A stretch of DNA of 64,000 nt from Varibaculum massiliense (GTDB lineage Bacteria > Actinomycetota > Actinomycetes > Actinomycetales > Actinomycetaceae), in contig NZ_FNWI01000004.1 of assembly GCF_900106855.1 (NCBI RefSeq), positions 1,116,001 through 1,180,000 on the forward strand, read 5' to 3'. The position numbers and the translations under genes were made by a program. Position 1 is the first letter of the stretch. Each line of letters starts with the position of its first letter. The notes below the pieces were generated by a model. That model was not told where the DNA came from. It did not search any database and was given only the letters and a program-made list of their open reading frames with translations. This document shows, one piece after another, positions 44,406-52,691 of the stretch.

Positions 44406-45284
44406 ATGAGTTATACACCCCAACCTAATAGTGAAAACCCCGTTACCCAAGGTTCCCCGATACCTCAAAGCTCCCAATTTTCGCCGGTGAACCCGCAAAT
44501 GTCCGCCTCACCCATGCCGCCGGCTGTACCTCCCCAGAAGCGTAAGACTGGTTTGATTGTCACCATCGTGATTGTGGCGGTGCTGGTTGTCGCCCTGATC
44601 GGACTGTTTATCGCTAATGCGGTAGTTGCCAGAACCCAAGAGGATAATCTCAAAGAAAGTTTCACCAGTGAAGGCTTTTCTAAGGTGCAGACGGAGATAG
44701 ATTCCTCTCCCATGCTGATTAGCTATTTTAAAGACTATTACCGGCACGCGAAGGTTACTGCCGCTGAAGGAGAATTTAAACAAGGATCTTTTGGCAAGCA
44801 GAAAACAGATAAGAAAAATGACGGACCACAAAAGATAAAAGATTTTAAGCTCGAAATCTTCGGACTCACAGGCGGTGACAATCCCCTGATTGAAAAAGGG
44901 AATTTATCTTTTAGCGTGCCTGGAGAAGAGCTAGAAAAACTGATGGCGGCCCCCGACGTAACCATGAAACGTGAAGGGAACAAGATCACTGCCGAGGGTA
45001 ATGAGGACGGACTAAGGTTCCAGGTCGTGATGAGTATGCAGTTTAAACCCGGAAAGCCGGGAGAATCAGGAAAGATTTTCATGACCCCGGAAAAATTACT
45101 GATTAACGGTAGTGACGAGTTCCTGGGACAAAAGCTAAATCCTGCTGATATGGGAATGGAAAAGGAAGAAATTCCTATGGAATTGAATAAATCTTTCGTC
45201 CTCAAGAACGTAGACTTTTCGGGTAAAGACATCAAGTTCGACTTTGATCTGAGGAACGTCAAACTGAAAGATATCGGCAAGTAG
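44406..45284 (+). CDS. LmeA/DUF2993-like membrane-anchored protein
   Basis: A 292-aa protein: a Pro/Ser/Gln-rich cytoplasmic N-terminus (1-45), a basic K-R-K, one transmembrane helix (48-72), then an extracytoplasmic domain. That domain has features of DUF2993/LmeA phospholipid-binding proteins: S-F-S-V-P-G-E-E-L-E-K-L-M near residue 165, followed by a G-N-K-I-T-A-E-type strand. It lacks a cleavable signal. TAAAAT ends five bases before the ATG with no ribosome site, so the message is probably leaderless. Family call is tentative. Confidence 0.65.
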   Translation: MSYTPQPNSENPVTQGSPIPQSSQFSPVNPQMSASPMPPAVPPQKRKTGLIVTIVIVAVLVVALIGLFIANAVVARTQEDNLKESFTSEGFSKVQTEIDSSPMLISYFKDYYRHAKVTAAEGEFKQGSFGKQKTDKKNDGPQKIKDFKLEIFGLTGGDNPLIEKGNLSFSVPGEELEKLMAAPDVTMKREGNKITAEGNEDGLRFQVVMSMQFKPGKPGESGKIFMTPEKLLINGSDEFLGQKLNPADMGMEKEEIPMELNKSFVLKNVDFSGKDIKFDFDLRNVKLKDIGK

Positions 45285-45617
45285 GGATTGCTGACTACCC
45301 ATTTCGGCAGGTAACAGCTACTGATTTCCGTAGTTGCCTGCAGCTACCTCCTCGGCAACTGCTCCACATAAAAAATGTGGATACTAGCCTCGGATTGCGG
45401 TACTTGTGATTGTCAATCCGCGCTGTCCTGCCAATATTTTGAACATCGCAGCTAGAGAAAGCGACAACAACCCTAGGGAATCCGCACCGCGCCCTCGGGA
45501 AATATCTGCGAAACTATTCACGCTTTTGGGCGGGAATCTCGCTAAAGAGCCTCGGCGCGGTATGCTTTTTTTAGTTTTCTTATCCGAAAGCCGCACGGTT
45601 TACCCAAGGAGGAACGA
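45285..45617 (+). promoter_or_regulatory. glnA upstream region with two hairpins
   Basis: A 333-base gap. A bulged stem (about 45307-45321 with 45330-45341, GCAGGTAAC...GTTGCCTGC type) may end the previous gene. A perfect seven-base hairpin TCCACAT / ATGTGGA (45363-45369 with 45375-45381) follows. TATGCT near 45560 could be a -10. AAGGAGG at 45606-45612 serves the TTG start of glnA. A frame open from 45406 overlaps glnA out of frame and is not credible. Confidence 0.45.
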
Positions 45618-47039
45618 TTGTTTAACTCCCACGAAGAAGCCCTCAAATTTGTTGCTGACCAGGATATTGAGCTGATTGATATCCGTTTTTGCGACCTAAT
45701 AGGCACCAGTCAGCATTTCACGATTCCCGCTGACCAGTTTGCGGATGCCCTGGAAAACGGGTTGATGTTCGATGGTTCCTCGATTCGCGGTTTCACCTCG
45801 ATAGAGAAATCGGATATGAAACTGATAGCCGATGTATCTGATGCCTATGTGGATCCGTTCCGGGTCTGCCCCACTCTGGCGATTAACTGTTCTATTGTGG
45901 ATCCTTTCACCGATGCACCTTTCCCGCGCGATCCGCGCCAGGTGGCCGCTAAAGCCGAAGCCTATCTGCGCTCTACGGGAATCGCCGATACCTGCTTTAT
46001 TGGTGCCGAAGCCGAGTTTTATCTTTTCGATTCGGTGCGTTACCAAACCCAGCCTTATGACACTTTCGTGAAACTGGATTCTATGGAAGGCTACTGGAAC
46101 ACCGGTCGGCAAGAAGAGGGCGGAAACCTCGCCTATAAGACGCCTTTAAAGGGGGGATATTTCCCGGTAGCACCTTCCGATAAGTTCTGTGACCTGCGTG
46201 ATTACATGGTGAAACTGCTCAGTGACTCCGGGTTAAAGGTAGAGCGCTCCCACCACGAGGTCGGCTCCGGGGGGCAACACGAGATCAACTATCGTTTCAA
46301 CTCGCTGATGGCGGCGGGCGACGACATGATGAAGTTCAAGTACCTGATTAAGAACGCCGCGCAGGAAGCAGGAGTTACCGCCACCTTTATGCCGAAACCC
46401 ATGGCGGGCGATAACGGCTCGGGGATGCACTCCCATTTTTCGCTTTGGAAAGAGGGCGAGCCGCTGTTCTATGACGAAACCGGTTACGGTTCCCTCTCTG
46501 ACCTGGCTCGTTACTTTATTGGGGGCTTGCTGCAACACGCGCCGGCGCTGCTGGCGTTCACCAACCCTTCGGTTAACTCTTACCGGCGTCTGGTTCCCGG
46601 TTTTGAGGCTCCGATTAACCTGGTGTATTCGGCGCGTAACCGTTCTGCCTGCATCCGGATTCCGGTGACTGGTACTTCTCCGAAAGCTAAACGGGTGGAG
46701 TACCGGGTTCCTGACCCCAGCGCGAATCCTTATCTGTCTTTTGCGGCTTGCCTGATGGCGGGGATTGACGGGATTCAAAACCGGCTAGAGCCGCCAGCTC
46801 CCATCGATAAGGATCTCTATGAGCTGCCACCGGCCGAATATCATGACATTCCGAAACTGCCTTGTTCCCTGGATGCCGCTTTAGAGGCACTCCGCGCCGA
46901 CCAGGACTTCTTGACTGAGGGCGAGGTATTTACCCCGGACTTGCTGGAGACTTGGATTAACTACAAGGAACAAAATGAGGTCGCCCCGCTGCGGCAGGTG
47001 GTGCATCCTTATGAATTCCAGCTTTACTACGACATTTAG
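45618..47039 (+). CDS. glnA: Glutamine synthetase type I (GlnA)
   Basis: ATP-dependent amidation of glutamate, the main ammonia-assimilation enzyme, a cytoplasmic dodecamer. The 473-aa length is standard. Motifs are F-D-G-S-S-I-R-G-F near residue 50, G-A-E-A-E-F-Y-L-F near 130, the [15 protein letters not shown]-site loop near 262, and the N-R-S-A-C-I-R-I-P segment near 343. The adenylylation Tyr lies in D-L-Y-E-L-P-P near 397, so it is an adenylylatable GSI-beta. The TTG start is six bases from AAGGAGG, and F-N-S-H-E-E-A-L matches GlnA N-termini. Confidence 0.98.
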   Translation: MFNSHEEALKFVADQDIELIDIRFCDLIGTSQHFTIPADQFADALENGLMFDGSSIRGFTSIEKSDMKLIADVSDAYVDPFRVCPTLAINCSIVDPFTDAPFPRDPRQVAAKAEAYLRSTGIADTCFIGAEAEFYLFDSVRYQTQPYDTFVKLDSMEGYWNTGRQEEGGNLAYKTPLKGGYFPVAPSDKFCDLRDYMVKLLSDSGLKVERSHHEVGSGGQHEINYRFNSLMAAGDDMMKFKYLIKNAAQEAGVTATFMPKPMAGDNGSGMHSHFSLWKEGEPLFYDETGYGSLSDLARYFIGGLLQHAPALLAFTNPSVNSYRRLVPGFEAPINLVYSARNRSACIRIPVTGTSPKAKRVEYRVPDPSANPYLSFAACLMAGIDGIQNRLEPPAPIDKDLYELPPAEYHDIPKLPCSLDAALEALRADQDFLTEGEVFTPDLLETWINYKEQNEVAPLRQVVHPYEFQLYYDI

Positions 47040-47059
47040 GTCTGTTTGCTAAATAAATC

Positions 47060-47129
47060 CCGCCCCCGCGTCCTCGGAAAAATAATGGCTTTACCCAAAG
47101 GATTTCCGATGCCGCGGGGGCGGATTTTT
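47060..47129 (+). terminator. Terminator of glnA
   Basis: Arms CCGCCCCCGCG (47060-47070) and CGCGGGGGCGG (47113-47123) pair perfectly. A second short stem (CGGAAA with TTTCCG) lies inside the 42-base loop. A-T5 follows the right arm. Confidence 0.85.
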
Positions 47130-47142
47130 ACTATCAGAACTA

Positions 47143-47346
47143 TTACTTTTGGTCGCGTTTGGTTTTAGTGATTTCCACTCCCCACAATACGCAGCCAATC
47201 ACCCCGAAAATCGGGGCGGCCATCACCATGATTCCGCCGCCAAAAGGGAAACTGCTGTCAGTGTCAATCACATAAAGAATCAGCGCCCCTACAGCCGCCA
47301 ACACTGCACATAGGATAGTGAATATCCAGGCAAAAACTTTCAGCAT
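47143..47346 (-). CDS. Small two-helix membrane protein
   Basis: A 67-aa protein with helices at about 3-25 and 36-58, a D-T-D-S-S loop and a basic K-T-K-R-D-Q-K tail. It has a recognisable protein-like composition, and GGAACGGCGGG precedes the ATG. No family is recognised. It lies between the glnA terminator and the secreted-amidase operon. Confidence 0.55.
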   Translation of the reverse strand: MLKVFAWIFTILCAVLAAVGALILYVIDTDSSFPFGGGIMVMAAPIFGVIGCVLWGVEITKTKRDQK

Positions 47347-47385
47347 CCCGCCGTTCCTTTCATGCTGCCCACAGCTTTGGTTACT

Positions 47386-48180
47386 CTAGCAAACGCCGTC
47401 GGCCATAAGTAGTTTTTCTAGAGATTTATTATCGTACTGTTTAGATATTTCTGGCCGATAACTTTCCCTGGTTCTGGCTAATGCAGTACAAAGCTCACCT
47501 GCTTTTTCTTCGTATCTATTTCTTCTTATCATCTTGACTTCCTCATCTTCATCGGATGCTTCTTCCTTCGCGATGGCAAGTTGATCAGGAGCACCCTCTT
47601 TAAAATATGGAATGGCGAGTTTATCGAACTCGTCTAGACTTTTACGCAGTTGCGCATTGGTTTCCGCTGCCTGATAGCCTTCGAGGAACTCTCGAATAAT
47701 ATTGAGTTCTTTTGAAAACCGCATGGCTGATAAGTCATCGAGCGAGTTCAGGTATCTGTTTTGTTTATTGCCGGAATTCCTCCAGGCGGAGAAATTTTCC
47801 GGTTTGAAGGCAGGTAAACGTAGCTTTTTCTGGATGTTATCAATCCAGGGTTTATACATGGTACTGAAAGCCTCGAAAGCCTTATCTTTGTTGAGATATT
47901 CCGGATACAGCAAGACTTTATAGTGTTTTTTCTGAAACTCCATAGTGCCAACTACTGGTTGATAGCACTGATTTTCGCTTCCCTCTACCCCATAGCCGGC
48001 ATCAGTCGCATCTCGCAAGGTAGAAAGTGAACACCAGCTATACATGGGCAGATCTGCTACATCTTTCACGGCGGCATGTTCCTGGGCATGACTACCCCAC
48101 AGGTACCCCACCCCGACTGAAGTTATGCACGTCAAAACGCAAGCTAAAACAACCGCCCCCACCTTCTTGGTTAATTTCAC
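47386..48180 (-). CDS. Membrane-anchored partner of the Amidase_6 protein (unknown function)
   Basis: A 264-aa protein not matched to a known family. A basic start and one hydrophobic segment (residues 7-28) form a signal anchor, and the rest is extracytoplasmic. I prefer the GTG at 48180 because it overlaps the stop of the upstream amidase gene as GTGA; longer in-frame ATGs at 48192 and 48210 would overlap more. Residues 87-133 align without gaps to residues 121-167 of the neighbouring amidase (14 of 47 identical, including Y-x-P-x-I, Q-K and L-P). The two coupled genes therefore share an undescribed segment. A heteromer or immunity-type partner is possible (inference). Confidence 0.7.
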   Translation of the reverse strand: MKLTKKVGAVVLACVLTCITSVGVGYLWGSHAQEHAAVKDVADLPMYSWCSLSTLRDATDAGYGVEGSENQCYQPVVGTMEFQKKHYKVLLYPEYLNKDKAFEAFSTMYKPWIDNIQKKLRLPAFKPENFSAWRNSGNKQNRYLNSLDDLSAMRFSKELNIIREFLEGYQAAETNAQLRKSLDEFDKLAIPYFKEGAPDQLAIAKEEASDEDEEVKMIRRNRYEEKAGELCTALARTRESYRPEISKQYDNKSLEKLLMADGVC

Positions 48181-49433
48181 TGCGTAACCCATCCTTTTTG
48201 AGATAGCCACCCTGCCCCTTTATAGCCTGGGCGAACCCAGCCAGCATAGTTTTTTGTGTGCTGGGTAATGCCGAATAAGCGATACCAAGTGTTATGGTAC
48301 TTTGTCTTTTGGGAGCTCACGATGTGAACGTAACCTATGTGTGAAACTTGTCCTCGGACGTTCGATATCCCAACGAAGCTACCTACATGAACCCTAGATG
48401 CAAAAGTAGCCAAACTTGTAGTTCTATTCGTTAAGCCCCAGTACTTGGCAAAACTGGTGGCAATTCGCCAGGATTCACTAATGTTTCTCCTATAGTTATT
48501 CCGTGAGCGGTAGAACCAACCCTTGGTCATTGCCGAACCTCCTGCTCGTTTAATCTGAGAAGCAAAATTAGCGCAATCGTTACCAGAAAAATAAATGTAA
48601 GCAGGATTAGGTGAATTACGCCATTTCGTGGCATAAGCGTTAGCCGCCTTGACGTTAAAAGCTGCCCGGGTTTCAAGTTCAGGAGCGTGCATTCCGTATG
48701 AGGCATCAAAAAGATTGTTATCACCCTCCATACTTAACAAGCCGTTTGCTTCATCGAGAGCCGAATTCTTCTCGCGGGGGATACCCTGATTTAATCCTGC
48801 AACCGCCTTTTCTAAATTTCTAACAATTTCCTGGTTACAGCTATGGGCTTTAAATCCAAAAAGATACCAATTGAGTTCACTCATCTTCAGACTGGGATCT
48901 GCACTTACCAACGATGCATCGGAAGCGTCAACCCATTCACTAACCGTAGATTTGGACAAAGGAGGCAGTTTCGCATCTTTTTGCAACCAGGTAATCTCTG
49001 GCTGATAATCCCGCAGCATCAGATTCCACGCGGATGCTTCATCTACAAACTCGTCATAAAGGGCAAGATTATAGATCTTTTCAGGCGCCCTAAACTTGAC
49101 CGACACTTTATTAATTTCTGTTTTTCCATGCATCCCCGGCTCTGTAGTGAAGGGTTCCAGTGCATACGGGGAGGCTGAACTATTAACGTTTCCTTGCGTA
49201 GAGCCTTCCGCATTAGTACTCGAATCATTATTACCTGGCTTAGGCAACTCAGCTGAGGAATCGAACAAATGATCACTGGAACCATTAGGATCCGAGGCCT
49301 CAACGCTGCTTCCAGTTTCACTTTCAGACCCCTCCGGGGAATTTACCGGGGAGGCATACGATAAAGAACTCATCCCCAAGGGAAAAGCAATCCCTAGAAG
49401 CACTAAAACTGAACGTCGCAAAAACTTGTTCAT
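48177..49433 (-). CDS. Secreted Amidase_6 (NlpC/P60-like papain fold) protein
   Basis: A 418-aa exported protein. Signal peptide at residues 1-27 (basic start, hydrophobic run, S-Y-A-S). A Ser/Glu/Asn-rich low-complexity linker spans about 30-95. A segment at 121-167 is shared with the downstream gene. The C-terminal putative amidase domain (about 260-415) contains N-A-Y-A-T-K-W, Y-F-S-G-N-D-C-A-N-F-A-S-Q with the likely catalytic Cys, and S-H-I-G-Y-V-H-I-V with the likely His. Cell-wall peptide hydrolysis is the usual guess for this family, without proof. AAAGGAAAC precedes the ATG. Divergent from the response-regulator gene. Confidence 0.88.
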   Translation of the reverse strand: MNKFLRRSVLVLLGIAFPLGMSSLSYASPVNSPEGSESETGSSVEASDPNGSSDHLFDSSAELPKPGNNDSSTNAEGSTQGNVNSSASPYALEPFTTEPGMHGKTEINKVSVKFRAPEKIYNLALYDEFVDEASAWNLMLRDYQPEITWLQKDAKLPPLSKSTVSEWVDASDASLVSADPSLKMSELNWYLFGFKAHSCNQEIVRNLEKAVAGLNQGIPREKNSALDEANGLLSMEGDNNLFDASYGMHAPELETRAAFNVKAANAYATKWRNSPNPAYIYFSGNDCANFASQIKRAGGSAMTKGWFYRSRNNYRRNISESWRIATSFAKYWGLTNRTTSLATFASRVHVGSFVGISNVRGQVSHIGYVHIVSSQKTKYHNTWYRLFGITQHTKNYAGWVRPGYKGAGWLSQKGWVTQ

Positions 49434-49493
49434 TTCATGTTTCCTTTCTTGAATTCAGTCAATCTTTGATAGCTACACTTCCATGTTTCCGAA

Positions 49494-49567
49494 GGTCAAC
49501 TGGCTAATTCAATGGTCAAGTGGCTGGATATTAGCGCCAGGTGGCCAGGATTAATATCCGGGTGGCT
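49494..49567. promoter_or_regulatory. Phased direct-repeat array in a divergent promoter
   Basis: Four TGGCY cores start at 49501, 49521, 49542 and 49563, i.e. 20, 21 and 21 bases apart (two helical turns). The first two are nearly identical 12-mers, GGTCAACTGGCT (49494-49505) and GGTCAAGTGGCT (49514-49525). The last two are degenerate (CGCCAGGTGGCC, ATCCGGGTGGCT). The array sits between the amidase operon and the response-regulator gene, as expected for a regulator that binds as tandem dimers. Confidence 0.6.
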
Positions 49568-49667
49568 ACTCGGTGGTTACATTTTTCACCGGGGTGCTTG
49601 CTGCCGGCTGGTTTGCAGCTATAGTGGCGTCGAAACGTATATTCTAAAAAACAACGAGGAGGTGGCC

Positions 49668-50318
49668 GTGAGCGAACAAGAAATCACTATCGGGTTGGTT
49701 GATGACGATCCTTTTGCACTGCAAGCATTGGCAGCGATTTTGAATAGTACCCCCAATTGTGCGGTCTCCTGGGCAACCTCCAATCCTGAACAAGCCCGGG
49801 AATACTGTCACCGCGATTCCGTAGACCTGGTGTTATTGGATTACCTCTTGGGAGAGACCACCGGGGACGTAATCTGCAAGCAGATCACCCAGCAAAACCC
49901 GCAGCAAAAAGTGGTGATTATTTCTAGCCTGGAAGTGGCAGATGTAGCCCGCACCGCTCTGCTCGCAGGTGCGCGGGGATTCCTAAATAAAGCCGATGTT
50001 TTAAAAGACTTACCCAGTTTCCTCTCGGTAATCATGCAAGACTCCGTGGTGGTCTCCCACGCGGTAGTACAGGGATTGTTCCAAAGTATCCCTGCCCCCT
50101 CTCAAATTGCTCTTAGCCAGCGCGAACAAGCAGTTTCGAAGCTGATTTTGCAGGGAATGTCTAACCGGGAGATCGCGGAAAAAATGAGTTACTCCCTGTC
50201 CACGGTGAAAGAAACCGTAACCGTTTTGCTAGAAAAAACCCATACTTCCTCGCGAACAGCCGCAGTGGCTGTCCTGGTGCAAGACGGAGCAGTCAGCTAC
50301 CCAAATAACCTTCCCTAA
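49668..50318 (+). CDS. NarL/LuxR-type response regulator
   Basis: A 216-aa two-component regulator. The receiver domain begins I-T-I-G-L-V-D-D-D-P-F-A-L, with the phospho-acceptor Asp in L-V-L-L-D-Y-L-L-G near residue 56. The C-terminal LuxR helix-turn-helix is L-S-Q-R-E-Q-A-V-S-K-L-I-L-Q-G-M-S-N-R-E-I-A. The GTG at 49668 lies five bases after AGGAGG; the frame is open far upstream, but the family starts here. It converges on the histidine-kinase gene with a 39-base gap, so the two are likely partners despite opposite strands. Confidence 0.93.
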   Translation: MSEQEITIGLVDDDPFALQALAAILNSTPNCAVSWATSNPEQAREYCHRDSVDLVLLDYLLGETTGDVICKQITQQNPQQKVVIISSLEVADVARTALLAGARGFLNKADVLKDLPSFLSVIMQDSVVVSHAVVQGLFQSIPAPSQIALSQREQAVSKLILQGMSNREIAEKMSYSLSTVKETVTVLLEKTHTSSRTAAVAVLVQDGAVSYPNNLP

Positions 50319-50357
50319 GCTTGGGGTAACGAGGACGCGACAATAGCTGAAGTCTAC

Positions 50358-51497
50358 CTAGTCGCTACCAACCTCAAGCTGTAATAGGTTCTGCCACTGG
50401 TCAGCGCGTTTACCATAGGTGAGCAGGCCGCCGATCTCCAGCATCCGTTTACTGGCCAGCCCTAACCCCATCTTCGAAGAATCCACTGTCCTGCCCCGGA
50501 TCTGATTCTTGGTTTCTAGGCGGAAGCTATTTTCAGAAATCCGCGCATTGACACTTACTGGATACTGGGGATCGCCGTAACGGAAAATATTTTCAAAAAG
50601 TTCTGCCACTACTTGTGTAACTGTGCTCTGTTGCTGCCGGGAACACTCAATTTCTCCGGTTTTTTCACACTGATAGAAAACCTGGAACCCCTGCTCTTTA
50701 AGCCGGGTGACTGAGCTGGAAAGCACCTCCGCTAAACTCTGGGTCACCATCTCTGCCTTTTCCGGCAAGGTTTTTTCCGAATTGATGAGGGCGCGGATAG
50801 CCTGCGATATTTCTGCGGCTTCGTGCGCGGCAGTGTTCCTAAACTGGTCTAGAGATAACAAGTCCCGCTGGCTTTGTTCCGCAGCGAGTGCAATATGCGT
50901 GCAGTGCCGTAAAACATTATCGTGGAGGCGAACATTCAGGTTCCGCCGCTCCGCCTCCCGGGCTACCTGTTCGTCACGTCCTACCTGAAAAGAACGATCC
51001 ATCCAAACTTTGATCAGGATTCCGGCAACCGAGAAACAGGCCACATCCGAAAAAGCACCTATAGCTTCAAAATCTACCGGGTTTGCCCAGACGAAAAAGA
51101 AAAAGACATTGATTAGCGTAGGAATGAGTACTGCGAGCCCCAAGCGCTTGGGGGAAAAAGAAAAAGTATCTAAGAGGGCAATATTGGAGGCGGGAAAAAT
51201 CGGCGCCCAGTAAATCTCATCTCCCCCAATCAACGCGACCGAAGTCAGCGCGTAACCGACCCAGAAAACCGGGAAACGTATCGCCAGTAAGGCCATGACT
51301 AATGCCTCGATCGCCAGCAGATACCCGATATCAAATTCTTGGGTTAATATCCCGTCATACAGTAAGAACAGGCAGTTAAAAACCGCGACCGTAATAATGA
51401 TGGCTCGCAGTAATAAAACCTTACGTGCAAACTTCTTCCCTAGAGTCTGCCGATCAAAATATAAATACGAGCCCAGAACCTTAAATATCGCACCCAC
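50358..51497 (-). CDS. Sensor histidine kinase (HisKA_3/DesK-NarX-like)
   Basis: A 379-aa membrane kinase with about five or six N-terminal helices (residues 25-170). A dimerisation/H-box follows with R-L-H-D-N-V-L-R-H-C-T-H near 195. The ATPase domain has the N-box V-A-E-L-F-E-N-I-F-R near 292 and the G-box M-G-L-G-L-A-S near 345; the N-box is less canonical than usual. There is no large extracellular sensor domain, so the signal is probably sensed within the membrane. It is the likely partner of the convergent NarL-type regulator. Confidence 0.88.
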   Translation of the reverse strand: MGAIFKVLGSYLYFDRQTLGKKFARKVLLLRAIIITVAVFNCLFLLYDGILTQEFDIGYLLAIEALVMALLAIRFPVFWVGYALTSVALIGGDEIYWAPIFPASNIALLDTFSFSPKRLGLAVLIPTLINVFFFFVWANPVDFEAIGAFSDVACFSVAGILIKVWMDRSFQVGRDEQVAREAERRNLNVRLHDNVLRHCTHIALAAEQSQRDLLSLDQFRNTAAHEAAEISQAIRALINSEKTLPEKAEMVTQSLAEVLSSSVTRLKEQGFQVFYQCEKTGEIECSRQQQSTVTQVVAELFENIFRYGDPQYPVSVNARISENSFRLETKNQIRGRTVDSSKMGLGLASKRMLEIGGLLTYGKRADQWQNLLQLEVGSD

Positions 51498-51687
51498 AGA
51501 AAAATAATACTTATAACCCTCGGTAGCTGGAGATATTAAGGCTTATTACCGAATATTTCGCCGCTTTTTCTCTGAGTATCTGGGAGATTAAAACCAGATT
51601 CGGCAGGTGGAAGCGAACGCTGCGAGCGCTCTTTCGGAAAGCGGCAGGCAGGTGGGTTAAAATCATTGCAGATACCTAGGAGAAAAA

Positions 51688-52683
51688 ATGACAGATGACC
51701 TTTTGCTGAAACCAACTATTCGTCCTCGCCGCCTGCGCTCTTTCCCCGCGATGCGCAACCTGATCGCGGAAACCCGAGTCAGTCCCGCCCAGCTAATGTT
51801 GCCCGCGTTTGTGCGAGACGGGATTGAGGAAGCGATAGAGATTCCTTCTCTACCAGGGGTTTTCCAGTATACAGTCGAGTCGATACGCGAACTGGCCGCC
51901 GAGTGTGTGCAAGCTGGCGTAGGCGGGATTATGCTATTCGGGATTCCCAATACCGCCGACAAGGACGCGCAAGGCAGTCCCGCCTGGGATCCGAATGGAA
52001 TTTTAAATCGCGGCATCCGCGCCGTGCGCGAAGAAGTAGGAAACGACCTGGTGGTGGGGGCAGACACTTGTCTGGATGAGTTCACTAGCCACGGACATTG
52101 CGGGGTGGTCACCGCCGACGGTCAAGTCGATAATGACGCCACTTTGCCGCTATATGCGAAAATGGCACTCAGCCAAGCGCGGGCCGGAGCCCATATAGTG
52201 GCACCTTCCGGGATGATGGATGGTCAAATCGCGGTGATTCGCGAGGCGCTTGATGACGCCGGATTCACCGACACCGTGATTTTGGCTTACTCCGCGAAAT
52301 ACGCCTCCGCTTTCTTCGGTCCTTTCCGGGATGCAGTGGCCTGCTCGCTGGAGGGTGATCGTCGCTCTTACCAGCAAGATCCCCGTAACCGCCGGGAGGG
52401 CATGTTTGAAACCCAGCTAGATTTAACCGAGGGCGCCGATATGGTGATGGTCAAACCTGCCGGTTACTATCTGGATGTGCTGGCCGATGTGGCAGAAATG
52501 TCGCCGGTTCCAGTCGCGGCCTACCAGGTCAGCGGGGAATACGCCATGTTAGAGGCAGCAGCCGCTAATGGTTGGATTGACCGCGAGCGCGCCATTGACG
52601 AATCTTTGCACGCGATTGTGCGTGCCGGAGCCGATACGGTGCTCACCTATTGGGCGCTAGAGTACGCACAGCGAGCCAACTAG
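51688..52683 (+). CDS. hemB: Delta-aminolevulinic acid dehydratase (porphobilinogen synthase)
   Basis: Condenses two aminolevulinic acids to porphobilinogen. It is 331 aa. The Schiff-base lysines sit in [12 protein letters not shown] and M-V-M-V-K-P-A-G. The metal region reads [14 protein letters not shown]: one Cys of the zinc triad is Asp, so a Mg-type or mixed site is likely. CCTAGGAG lies eight bases before the ATG. It is separated by about 7.5 kb from the other heme genes and runs with the RecB-like nuclease gene eight bases downstream. hemL, its frequent neighbour, is not seen. Confidence 0.97.
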   Translation: MTDDLLLKPTIRPRRLRSFPAMRNLIAETRVSPAQLMLPAFVRDGIEEAIEIPSLPGVFQYTVESIRELAAECVQAGVGGIMLFGIPNTADKDAQGSPAWDPNGILNRGIRAVREEVGNDLVVGADTCLDEFTSHGHCGVVTADGQVDNDATLPLYAKMALSQARAGAHIVAPSGMMDGQIAVIREALDDAGFTDTVILAYSAKYASAFFGPFRDAVACSLEGDRRSYQQDPRNRREGMFETQLDLTEGADMVMVKPAGYYLDVLADVAEMSPVPVAAYQVSGEYAMLEAAAANGWIDRERAIDESLHAIVRAGADTVLTYWALEYAQRAN

Positions 52684-52691
52684 CCTAGTCA

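Noticed and set aside
45406-45675. An 89-codon frame before and into glnA
   Set aside because: It overlaps the certain glnA start in another frame and lacks a ribosome site and recognisable sequence.
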